From Paraburkholderia ultramafica (GTDB lineage: Bacteria; Pseudomonadota; Gammaproteobacteria; Burkholderiales; Burkholderiaceae), in assembly GCF_902859915.1 (NCBI RefSeq), contig NZ_CADIKK010000002.1, positions 62,001 through 126,000 on the forward strand: a stretch of DNA of 64,000 bases. The letters run 5' to 3'. The position numbers and the translations under genes are program-made. Below the pieces are notes generated by a model, which was not told the origin of the DNA, made no database searches, and saw only the letters and a list, made by a program, of their open reading frames with translations. Positions 54,767 to 62,290 of this stretch are shown piece by piece. Positions within the stretch are counted from its first letter, which is position 1. Each line of letters begins with the position of its first letter.

Positions 54767-56524
54767 TTGACGAAGAGAAAGACCCCCGAGGAGTTGCGCA
54801 GCCACCGCTGGTACGGGGTGAACGATCTGCGTTCGTTCGGCCATCGCTCGCGCACCGCGCAGATGGGTTACAACCGCGAGGAGTACGCGGGCAAGCCGGT
54901 CATCGCGATTCTCAACACGTGGAGCGAGATCAACGCGTGCCACACGCATTTCAAGCAGCGTGTCGAGGAGGTGAAGCGCGGCATCTGGCAAGCCGGCGGC
55001 TTTCCGGTCGAGCTGCCGGTGCAGACGCTCTCCGAGCCGTTCCAGAAACCCACCACGATGCTGTACCGCAATTTCCTCGCGATGGAAGCAGAAGAAACGC
55101 TGCGCTCCTATCCCGCCGACGGCGTCGTGCTGATGGGCGGTTGCGACAAGACCACGCCCGCTTTGCTGATGGGCGCGATCTCGATGGACCTGCCGGCGAT
55201 CTTCTTGCCCGCCGGCCCGATGCTGCGCGGCAACTGGAATGGCGTGACGCTCGGTTCCGGCTCGGACGTGTGGAAGTACTGGGCCGAACTGCGCGCGCAG
55301 ACGATCACGCAGGACGACTGGCAAGGCATCGAAGGCGGCATCGCGCGCTCGCCGGGGCACTGCATGACGATGGGCACCGCGTCGACCATGACGAGCGCCG
55401 CCGAAGCGCTCGGCTTCACGCTACCCGGCTTCGCGTCGATTCCCGCCGCGGATTCGCGGCACGCGCAGATGGCGGTGAAGACCGGCATGCGCGTCGTCGA
55501 GATGGTGTGGGAGGATCTCAAGCCGTCGGATCTGCTCACCGCCGGCTCGGTCGACAACGCCGTGACCACGTGCCTCGCGCTCTCCGGTTCGACCAACGCG
55601 ATCGTGCACATGATCGCGCTCGCGCGCCGCGCGGGCATCGAGTTGACGCTCGATCGCTATGACGACATCTCGCGCCGCACGCCGGTGCTGGCAAACGTCC
55701 GGCCGACCGGCGCCTATCTGATGGAAGATTTTTTCTATGCGGGCGGCTTGCGGGCGCTGCTCGCCGAACTGGGCGACCTGATCGACCGTGCGCAGAAAAC
55801 CGTCAACGGCCGCACGCTTGGCGAGAACATCGAAGGCGCGCGGATATTCAACGACGATGTGATTCGCCGCCGCGACAAGCCGCTGCTGCCCAACAGCGGG
55901 CTCGCGGTACTGCGCGGCAATATCGCGCCCGACGGCGCCGTGATCAAACCCGGCGCGGCCGAGCCGCGACTGCTGCTGCATACCGGCCGCGCGGTGGTGT
56001 TCAAGGACTACAATGACATGGCCGCGCGCATCGATGACGACGCGCTCGACATCGACGAGAACTGCGTGATCGTGCTTCAGCATGCCGGGCCGGTGGGCGC
56101 GCCGGGCATGCCCGAATGGGGGCAATTGCCGATACCGCGCAAGCTGCTGCAAAAGGGCGTGCGCGATATGGTGCGTATCTCGGATGCGCGCATGAGCGGC
56201 ACGAGTTATGGCGCGTGCGTGCTGCACGTCGCGCCGGAGTCGTTCGTCGGCGGGCCGTTTGCGCTGGTGCAAAGCGGCGACATGATCGAGCTGGACGTGC
56301 TGCGGCGCAAGCTCAACCTGCTGGTGTCGGACGCAGAACTGGCGCGCCGCAAGGCCGCTTGGGTCAAGCCGGCGCCGCGTTTCACGCGCGGCTACGGCGC
56401 GATGCACCAGCTGCATGTGATGCAGGCGAATCAGGGCTGTGACTTCGACTTCCTGCAACGCGGCGGCGCGTATGGGGGCACGGCCCCGGACGCGGACCAG
56501 CCGGGCGAGCCGGAGATTCACTGA
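54767..56524 (+). CDS. IlvD/Edd-family sugar-acid dehydratase
   Basis: This is a protein of about 585 residues of the dihydroxyacid/6-phosphogluconate dehydratase family. It has the iron-sulfur cysteine regions [29 protein letters not shown] and [14 protein letters not shown], and the C-terminal [21 protein letters not shown] with the catalytic Ser. The early [19 protein letters not shown] and the three-cysteine pattern fit the pentonate/hexonate dehydratase branch (L-arabonate, D-xylonate or similar) rather than valine synthesis. TTG 54767 with GGAG seven bases before is the likely start; GTG 54755 is the alternative. It would convert the lactonase product to a 2-keto-3-deoxy acid. Confidence 0.88.
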   Translation: MTKRKTPEELRSHRWYGVNDLRSFGHRSRTAQMGYNREEYAGKPVIAILNTWSEINACHTHFKQRVEEVKRGIWQAGGFPVELPVQTLSEPFQKPTTMLYRNFLAMEAEETLRSYPADGVVLMGGCDKTTPALLMGAISMDLPAIFLPAGPMLRGNWNGVTLGSGSDVWKYWAELRAQTITQDDWQGIEGGIARSPGHCMTMGTASTMTSAAEALGFTLPGFASIPAADSRHAQMAVKTGMRVVEMVWEDLKPSDLLTAGSVDNAVTTCLALSGSTNAIVHMIALARRAGIELTLDRYDDISRRTPVLANVRPTGAYLMEDFFYAGGLRALLAELGDLIDRAQKTVNGRTLGENIEGARIFNDDVIRRRDKPLLPNSGLAVLRGNIAPDGAVIKPGAAEPRLLLHTGRAVVFKDYNDMAARIDDDALDIDENCVIVLQHAGPVGAPGMPEWGQLPIPRKLLQKGVRDMVRISDARMSGTSYGACVLHVAPESFVGGPFALVQSGDMIELDVLRRKLNLLVSDAELARRKAAWVKPAPRFTRGYGAMHQLHVMQANQGCDFDFLQRGGAYGGTAPDADQPGEPEIH

Positions 56525-56669
56525 GCGGATTCGCGAGGCGCGATTCAACGAGTTTATCCAGGGCCGTGGCGAAAGCCGTGCTGCCGCCATGGAGCGGCGA
56601 CACGTCGAGAGGGGCACGCGCTGCGGCACGAGCGCATCGCGTGATTCCCGTGCACTTCCCGTCAAACCA

Positions 56670-57275
56670 TCAATACCCCACGCGATACACCTGGCCCGTC
56701 TGCGCACCTTCCACGCTGCGCACATAGGCGAGCGCCGCGCGTTGCGCCGGCACCGGCTCGAAGCCGCGGAAGTAGGGCGCATAAGCATCCATCGCTTCGG
56801 TCAGCACGGTCGGACTCACCACGTTGATGCGGATGCCGCGCGGCAATTCGATCGCCGCGCCACGCACGAAACCTTCGAGCGCCATGTTGACCGTGGTCGC
56901 GCTCGCGCCCAGGCGGATCGGTTGGTCGGCGAGAATGCCGCTCGTCAGTGTGAACGAGCCGTCGTCGTTCACGTATTGCTGGGCGGCCAGCACCACGTTG
57001 ATCTGACCCATCAGCTTGTCGCGCAGACCGACCCAGAACTGTTCGACGCTCATGTCCGGCAGCGGCCCGAAATGCACCTTGCCGGTCGCGGTGACGACGC
57101 CGTCCACTTTGCCGATCTCGCGAAAGAGCCGCTCGACGCTCGCCGGGTCCGTGCTGTCGACGCGATACTGGCCCCGCGTCGCGCCCACCTCGATCACTTC
57201 GTGGCGCGCCTGCAACTCCGCACTGACCGCCTGGCCCAGCGTGCCGGTGGCGCCGATCACGACGATTTTTTTCAT
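56670..57275 (-). CDS. Short-chain dehydrogenase (small, 201 aa)
   Basis: This is a compact Rossmann protein: MKKIVVIGATGTLGQAVSAE cofactor loop, VDGVVTATGKVHFGPL, and LTSGILADQPIRLGASATTV where the usual Ser and Tyr-x3-Lys would be. No YxxxK motif is present, so it belongs to the divergent group annotated as short-chain dehydrogenases without the classic triad. It ends PTVLTEAMDAYAPYF and VYRVGY. GGAG precedes ATG 57275. It stands alone and the substrate is unknown. Confidence 0.82.
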   Translation of the reverse strand: MKKIVVIGATGTLGQAVSAELQARHEVIEVGATRGQYRVDSTDPASVERLFREIGKVDGVVTATGKVHFGPLPDMSVEQFWVGLRDKLMGQINVVLAAQQYVNDDGSFTLTSGILADQPIRLGASATTVNMALEGFVRGAAIELPRGIRINVVSPTVLTEAMDAYAPYFRGFEPVPAQRAALAYVRSVEGAQTGQVYRVGY

Positions 57276-57506
57276 CTGATGCTCCGTTGAGCGTTATTGA
57301 CATGCAGCCGATTGTGTCGGCATGCGGCCGGAAGAAAAAGCCGCTGCGGCGCCGAGATCCTGCAACCCTCAGTTTCTAATCGAAACAAATCGAGGCAAAG
57401 CGCGCACCATTATTCAAACGATGCGCGCCTTTGAAATTCGCTGATTAACAGCAATAAACGCGGAAATTCAAACGCAAACGCAAACACGCGCATGCCGCGC
57501 GCAAGC

Positions 57507-57959
57507 TTATTTCACCCGATGTAATTCGATCACGCGTGTGGGCCGCATATGATTCAGCGCGTAATGGACGCGGCCGCGCTCTCTGCGGCTGCGCACCGGG
57601 CGATCATCGAACTCGTAGTCGGCCGGATGCGCGCCTTGCGGTTCGATCATGCCTTTGTCGATCAACGTGTAGCCCGGCTCCAGCGCGAGCAGCAGGTGAT
57701 TGCCGCCAACCCGGCTGTCGAAGCCGGCCATGCCGTCGAGCGCCTCCGGCACGCTGTTGGTCAGGCTCGCGTTGCTGGTGGTGATCTCGTCGGGCGAGAT
57801 CGGGCTGTAGCCCGCGATGCGCGCGGCTTCGAGGTTTTTGCAGTCGGTGTCGACCGTGCTGTCGTGCGTGCGGTCGTTGTGCAACTCCGCCGAGCGCGGG
57901 CCGCGGGTGCCCGGTTGCCTGGTGGCGTCCGCTGGCTTGACGATATCGCTGTTCATCAT
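57507..57959 (-). CDS. DUF3005 family protein
   Basis: This is a 150-residue soluble protein found, as far as I know, mainly in Burkholderia-group genomes. Its parts are SAELHNDRTHDSTVDTDCKN, SNASLTNSVPEALDGMAGFD, SRVGGNHLLLALEPGYTLID and a basic end, ERGRVHYALNHMRPTRVIEL. There is no signal or membrane segment, and function is unknown. ATG 57959 (or the next ATG) has AAGGAGA before it. It supports the taxonomic assignment. Confidence 0.75.
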   Translation of the reverse strand: MMNSDIVKPADATRQPGTRGPRSAELHNDRTHDSTVDTDCKNLEAARIAGYSPISPDEITTSNASLTNSVPEALDGMAGFDSRVGGNHLLLALEPGYTLIDKGMIEPQGAHPADYEFDDRPVRSRRERGRVHYALNHMRPTRVIELHRVK

Positions 57960-58281
57960 GCGTTCTCCTTTGAAGAGGACATGGTTGAAGGTCAGCAAAA
58001 CCCGTTCCGTCTGGCACGCCGCCCTTGTGTGCGTGACTTGCAATGTGCTTGCGTCACGTTTGCAACGCTATACATGCGATGGGCATTTCGCCAGGCGATT
58101 GCGTCGAGGATTCTTTTCGTTTTTTTTAATGGACGCGTATTTTCTACAGAGTATGATCTTACTCCGACGAGCGAAGCGCGGTTAAATTGACGACATGGCC
58201 CCGGCTATCCCATCATGGTTGGAAACAACGAACGGCCGCGCTACTCAAAACATTTTACGGGGCCGTCAGGGCGGGTGACAC
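57960..58281. other. Intergenic region between DUF3005 and the 77-aa gene
   Basis: About 320 bp with divergent promoters presumed. No gene, palindrome or repeat of note was seen. The part around 58110-58160 is AT-rich and promoter-like. Confidence 0.35.
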
Positions 58282-58515
58282 ATGCACTTCGATGCTGCAT
58301 TCACACATCGCGGCTATTTGTTGAATTGCGCGCCAGCGCGCGCCGGCGACGGCACTTGGCAACCTTATGTGGTCATCTCGCGCTCGAGCGACGGCGAACT
58401 GGTCGCCAACCGTTTCTTCCCCACCGAGTTGCGCTTTCCCGACGAAGCCGCGGCGATTGCCCATGCGCGCGACTGGGCGGTGCGCTGGATCGACGCGAGC
58501 AGCGTGACCATCTGA
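58282..58515 (+). CDS. Small hypothetical protein (77 aa)
   Basis: The 77-residue protein contains FTHRGYLLNCAPARAGDGTW, QPYVVISRSSDGEL and a C-terminal AHARDWAVRWIDASS helix. It looks like a small alpha/beta stress or DNA-mimic-like fold, but nothing specific can be named. It resembles short conserved Burkholderia proteins. It starts at ATG 58282 and lies 139 bp before cysE. Confidence 0.55.
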   Translation: MHFDAAFTHRGYLLNCAPARAGDGTWQPYVVISRSSDGELVANRFFPTELRFPDEAAAIAHARDWAVRWIDASSVTI

Positions 58516-58654
58516 AGCAGGCGCGCGGCGCAGCGTGAGCGCAGGCGAACCGCGTGCCAGCCGGCCGGGCGGTGCTGCGCGAGCCGCGGCAAAACGCGGT
58601 AATCTCTCGGCATAATCACTTCAAATCGTGCTTGCCGCACGGCGTCGTCCTTTT

Positions 58655-59581
58655 ATGCCTAACGTGCCTTCCCATAACTGGGGCCTCGAACAGATCGTCG
58701 CGGAGTTGCGCGCGTCGCGTGAACAACTGCATCGCACGCGCCATCCGCTCGGCATTCGCGAGTTGCCGTCGCGCGAAGCGGTGGTCAACATCGTCGCCGG
58801 CCTGCGCGCGGCGCTTTTTCCCACGCATTACGGCGCGCCCGATCTGACCGACGAAACCGTCGACTACTACGTCGGCCATACGCTCGAAAGCACCTTGCGC
58901 CTGCTCGCCGAGCAGATTCGCCGCGCGTTGCGGTTTCTGCCCGAGTTCGGCGCGACGCCCGACGCGGAACTGCAGGAGCGCGCGTTCGACGTCGCTCGCG
59001 AATTCGCCACACAGTTACCGGGGATTCGCGCGCTGCTGGTCAGCGACATTCAGGCGGCCTTCACCGGCGATCCGGCCGCGCAGCACATCACCGAAATTCT
59101 GCTCTGCTATCCGGGCGTGTGGGCGATGACCCACCACCGCCTCGCGCACGCGCTGCATCGGCTCGGCGTGCCGCTGCTGGCACGTTTCATCAACGAGATC
59201 GCGCACTCGGCGACCGGCATCGATATTCACCCGGGCGCGACGATCGGGCCGAGCTTCTTTATCGACCACGGCACGGGTGTCGTGATCGGCGAGACGGCGA
59301 TCATCGGCGAACGCGTGCGGTTGTATCAGGCGGTCACGCTGGGCGCGAAGAGCTTCGCCGCCGATGGCGACGGCGCGTTGATCAAGGGCAACGCGCGTCA
59401 TCCGATCGTCGAGGACGATGTCGTGATCTATGCCGGCGCGACGATACTCGGGCGGGTGACGATCGGACGCGGCTCGGTGATCGGCGGCAACGTGTGGCTC
59501 ACACATAGCGTGCCGCCGGGCAGCAGCGTGTCGCAAGGCAAGGTGCGTGAAGGTGAGCGTACCGATGAGGGGCGGCGATGA
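58655..59581 (+). CDS. cysE: Serine O-acetyltransferase, EpsC/long type
   Basis: This is a 308-residue enzyme that makes O-acetylserine for cysteine synthesis. An N-terminal helical region (residues 1-185) precedes the left-handed beta-helix of hexapeptide repeats with the catalytic histidine motifs TGIDIHPGATIGPSFFIDHG and VVIGETAIIGERVRLYQAVT, then IVEDDVVIYAGATILGRVTI. It has the extended length of the EpsC-like group. Directly after its TGA, in the same frame, an AraC remnant starts. Confidence 0.9.
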   Translation: MPNVPSHNWGLEQIVAELRASREQLHRTRHPLGIRELPSREAVVNIVAGLRAALFPTHYGAPDLTDETVDYYVGHTLESTLRLLAEQIRRALRFLPEFGATPDAELQERAFDVAREFATQLPGIRALLVSDIQAAFTGDPAAQHITEILLCYPGVWAMTHHRLAHALHRLGVPLLARFINEIAHSATGIDIHPGATIGPSFFIDHGTGVVIGETAIIGERVRLYQAVTLGAKSFAADGDGALIKGNARHPIVEDDVVIYAGATILGRVTIGRGSVIGGNVWLTHSVPPGSSVSQGKVREGERTDEGRR

Positions 59582-59944
59582 TGCGCGGCGCGCATTGCCC
59601 GTCTCGTTTCAATCATCACGGCTGACGCGCTGGGGCCGATTGCGCGAGCGAAAGCGCGCATCGACGACGATCCCGCTGCCACGCTCACGCTGGCCGATCT
59701 CGCCGCCGATAGCGGCCTGAGCCGTTTCCAGTTATTGCGCGGTTTCGCGCATCAGATGGGCTTGCCGCCGCACGCCTACAGGATGCAGCGGCGCATGGCG
59801 CTCGCAAGGCAGTTGATCGCGCGTGGCGCGACGCTTGCCGACGCGGCGGCAACGGCGGGCTTTGCCGATCAGAGTCACATGACGCGAGCGTTCGTACGCC
59901 TGCTTGGCGTGACGCCCGCCAACTATGCGGCTGCGATGCGGTAA
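59582..59944 (+). pseudogene. 5'-truncated AraC-family regulator
   Basis: The 120 codons encode only the DNA-binding end of an AraC protein: RIDDDPAATLTLADLAADSG, LSRFQLLRGFAHQMGLPPHA, YRMQRRMALARQLIARGATL, and the second helix-turn-helix AAATAGFADQSHMTRAFVRL. The N-terminal cupin sensor (about 150 residues) is missing. The reading frame is continuous with cysE except for the single TGA at 59579-59581. The first in-frame ATG (59735) is inside the first helix-turn-helix, so no working regulator is likely. Confidence 0.75.
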
Positions 59945-59947
59945 CGC

Positions 59948-60463
59948 TTATCCCACGCGCAGATGCCGCAGCAGCGACAGTTCATGCGCGCCATGCCACC
60001 AGACATGCGCGCCGATAAACCAGGCCGCCGCCCACGAAGCCGCCACCACGATCAGATCGCAGTGCCCGCTCTTCCACAGATTCAGCGAATGCCGGCCGGC
60101 AATCCACGGCACGCCGAGCGGATTCGGCCAATCGGCGAACAGGTGCATCAGCCCGCCGCACGCGAAGCCGAATACCGGCGCGGCATAGATCGAATGCCCG
60201 AGCCAGTGATAGGAAAACGCCAGCAGCGCGAGCCACCCCACGCCCCAATGCGTCAACGTGCGATGCGTAATCCACAGACGCCGCGCGCGCGACCACCACG
60301 CCACCTCGAGCCAGTCCGGCGCGGTACTTCCGGCCACCCCCGCGAGGAAACTCAACAGCGCGCCGAGATGAAATGAGGCGTCGTCGCCAATGCGCGCGAC
60401 GATTGCCGCCGCAATGACGCCGGCTGCAAAACCGGTCGCGTGATGTGCGTTGCTCGATGCCAT
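59948..60463 (-). CDS. Membrane-bound metal-dependent hydrolase (YdjM/DUF457 family)
   Basis: This is a 171-residue inner-membrane protein with about four hydrophobic segments. It shows the family landmarks: an early His in SSNAHHATGFAAG, an APDWLEV motif (aspartate), and ITHRTLTHWGVGW, in place of the usual HRGxTHS, plus FADWPNPLGVPW. The family (YdjM-like) is called metal-dependent hydrolase from its conserved His and Asp residues; the substrate is not known. ATG 60463 is chosen over one nine codons upstream. It ends just after the AraC remnant, on the opposite strand. Confidence 0.78.
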   Translation of the reverse strand: MASSNAHHATGFAAGVIAAAIVARIGDDASFHLGALLSFLAGVAGSTAPDWLEVAWWSRARRLWITHRTLTHWGVGWLALLAFSYHWLGHSIYAAPVFGFACGGLMHLFADWPNPLGVPWIAGRHSLNLWKSGHCDLIVVAASWAAAWFIGAHVWWHGAHELSLLRHLRVG

Positions 60464-60527
60464 CGAAACTCGCGGCGCGGTGCGTCGCATGAAAGATAAA
60501 GGGCGGCTATGTTCGCAGATGAGCAGA

Positions 60528-60570
60528 TAAAAAAATAGCCGCTGCGCGAGATAAAAATTCGCGCAGCGGC
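60528..60570 (-). terminator. Rho-independent terminator of the lipoprotein gene
   Basis: A perfect 12-bp GC-rich stem (60538-60549 with 60559-60570) around an AT-rich loop is followed on the minus strand by a run of seven T (60529-60536 region). It lies 35 bp after the lipoprotein stop. Confidence 0.88.
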
Positions 60571-60604
60571 GTGGCCTTCACAACACTGTTGCGTGACCGG
60601 AATC

Positions 60605-60958
60605 TCAGGTCGCGCAGCGTGCGATGTCGAAGCGCATTTCCGGTTCCGGCGGATCGTCCGGCGCATTCGCCGGATGCATCACCTTGATCACCGAGCCCGC
60701 GTTGAGCGGCGTCAGCGTGACGAAGTACGAGTTGTTCGAATCCGGGCCGACGGCGAGTTCCGTCGCCGCGCCGACGTGCGACATGCGCACGCGCGGCAAA
60801 CGTCCTTCGAGGCAATCGGCGATATAGGCGGGCGCGCGTTGCGATGATACGTACATCATCGGCACGGACGCATCGCGGGCGGGGCCGCTGGAGGAGCCGC
60901 AGGCAGCGAGAGACGCAATCACGGCAACAGCGGGTGCTAACAGGAGAAGTCTTTTCAT
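60605..60958 (-). CDS. Small lipoprotein
   Basis: This is a 117-residue exported protein. The signal peptide MKRLLLLAPAVAVIASLAAC ends in the lipobox LAAC, with Cys20 as the lipidated residue. The short mature part contains YIADCLEGRLPRVRMSHVGA, then NNSYFVTLTPLNAGSVIKVM, and a final FDIARCAT; two cysteines could form a disulfide. With Gly after Cys it should be sorted to the outer membrane. Function is unknown. It has its own terminator. Confidence 0.78.
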   Translation of the reverse strand: MKRLLLLAPAVAVIASLAACGSSSGPARDASVPMMYVSSQRAPAYIADCLEGRLPRVRMSHVGAATELAVGPDSNNSYFVTLTPLNAGSVIKVMHPANAPDDPPEPEMRFDIARCAT

Positions 60959-61204
60959 GATCCGATCGTCGGCGTCCCCGGTGGTGCGCGGGAACTTGGG
61001 GCCCGGGCGAAGCGCAACGCGTTTTCAGCGCAACGTCGTGCTTCGCGACGAAGCCGCCGTGCAACCGCGGCGACATGGCGGCAGGTGAGGCGGCTTCGCT
61101 CAGTATACCCACCGTGTGCTCGCGCCGTCACTACCCGCCGTTATCCGTCGTACCCGTCGTTACCCACCGCGATCGTCACCACTACGTCAAATCGTAAGCG
61201 CCGT
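60959..61204. other. Intergenic region upstream of the lipoprotein gene
   Basis: About 250 bp with a degenerate run of CCGTT/CCGTCGTAC-like units at 61138-61164. No gene is seen. Confidence 0.35.
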
Positions 61205-61242
61205 ATAAAAAACCCGCGACGTGCTCGTGTCACGCGCGGGTT
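61205..61242 (-). terminator. Terminator of the porin remnant
   Basis: AACCCGCG (61211-61218) pairs with CGCGGGTT (61235-61242). Inner pairing is possible, and the stem is followed on the minus strand by six T. It lies about 50 bp after the end of the porin-like sequence. Confidence 0.72.
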
Positions 61243-61295
61243 GAAACGCAACAGGAATGGATAGATTCGCGCTGCAAGCACCACGTGGAAAACCT

Positions 61296-61467
61296 GGAAG
61301 CGGTGACGCAGACCGACAGCCGCGGCGACCTGATTACCGGTCGACGACGGCGCCAGCGTGTTGATTGCCGCCACGTTCGCGCCGAAGTTGCCGAGTTCAC
61401 CCGACGCATGCTGATACACGCCTTCCACATACACGTCGGTACGCTTGCTAAGCGCGTAGTCAGTCAT
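61296..61467 (-). pseudogene. 3' fragment of an OmpC-type porin gene
   Basis: The sequence encodes MTDYALSKRTDVYVEGVYQH, then ASGELGNFGANVAA and GNQVAAAVGLRHRF, the last three beta-strands of Burkholderia-type trimeric porins. These normally end in the C-terminal Phe of RHRF. Here the stop expected after Phe is replaced by a Gln codon, and the frame runs on. About 300 upstream residues are missing. The terminator is still in place. Confidence 0.8.
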
Positions 61468-61579
61468 ATTCTCAGCGCGACTTGTCCGTTCGTCAGAGGG
61501 ACGCGGCCGGCGCGCGTGGGGCGGGTAGAATTGCGTGCTTGAGATGTGTTTCCGCCCCGCGAACGTGAGTGAACCTGTA

Positions 61580-62116
61580 ATGACCGATACTTCCCTTCCA
61601 TCGTCCGACACCGCTGCTGATTTCACGACGGAAGGCTTGTCCGCCCTGGACGAAAGCGTGCATGAATCGCGTCTGTGGCGCGACGACGGCTGGACCGCGC
61701 GCGTCATCAAGAATGAAGACGACGAAGGCTGGGCCGTCGAAATGATCAAGGACGGCGAAGCGGAACCCGCGCTCGTCGGACCGTGGACGATGGGCCGCAA
61801 CAAGAAAGATCCGAAGCCGCTCGACACGTCGGCGTTCAACACGCTGGTGAAGACCGCGTCGGAAGTGCTGCGCCGTCATGAGCAGCAACTGCGCGCGCAA
61901 CTGCATAAAGAAGTGCGGGTGGCGAGCGCGGATGGCAACGACGAACTCGACATCACGCTGGACATCGTCCCCGACGAAGACGAACCGTACGCGCTGCTGA
62001 CCGCGCTCGACACCTTCGGCGAGCAGCTCGCGCAAGTGCAGGTCGCGCCCAATTTCAAGCTGAGCAAGGCGAGCGCCGCGGCATGGGTTGACAACGAATT
62101 TCGCCGTCCGGGTTAG
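61580..62116 (+). CDS. Conserved hypothetical protein (178 aa)
   Basis: This is a 178-residue acidic cytoplasmic protein: DESVHESRLWRDDGWTARVI, then VEMIKDGEAEPALVGPWTMG, NKKDPKPLDTSAFNTLVKTA, and a C-terminal ALDTFGEQLAQVQVAPNFKL. There is no signal peptide, membrane segment or catalytic motif that I recognise. Proteins like this appear to be conserved in Burkholderia-type genomes. It starts at ATG 61580. Confidence 0.65.
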   Translation: MTDTSLPSSDTAADFTTEGLSALDESVHESRLWRDDGWTARVIKNEDDEGWAVEMIKDGEAEPALVGPWTMGRNKKDPKPLDTSAFNTLVKTASEVLRRHEQQLRAQLHKEVRVASADGNDELDITLDIVPDEDEPYALLTALDTFGEQLAQVQVAPNFKLSKASAAAWVDNEFRRPG

Positions 62117-62169
62117 CGGGCATGCGGCTCAGCTTGCCTACCGGAAGCTGAATTTAACATTACTAAAAC

Positions 62170-62198
62170 CTGTCAATATAATTTCATATTCGTTTCAT
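62170..62198 (+). promoter_or_regulatory. Pho box upstream of phoX
   Basis: There are three 7-bp direct repeats with an 11-bp period: CTGTCAA (62170-62176), ATTTCAT (62181-62187) and GTTTCAT (62192-62198). The spacers are AT-rich (TATA, ATTC). This is the arrangement of PhoB sites (CTGTCAT-N4 repeats). It lies about 90 bp before the phoX ATG, so induction under phosphate starvation is expected. Confidence 0.75.
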
Positions 62199-62290
62199 AG
62201 AATTCTCGCGTCATAGCGGCGCGAGCGTGAACCATGCGGTTGTGGATCTGAGTGCGTGCCGGCTGTGCCTCCACCCACACTACCCAATCC

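Noticed and set aside
55421..56788. A 455-codon open frame antisense to the IlvD/Edd dehydratase
   Set aside because: It is Arg/His-rich shadow sequence without recognisable domains.
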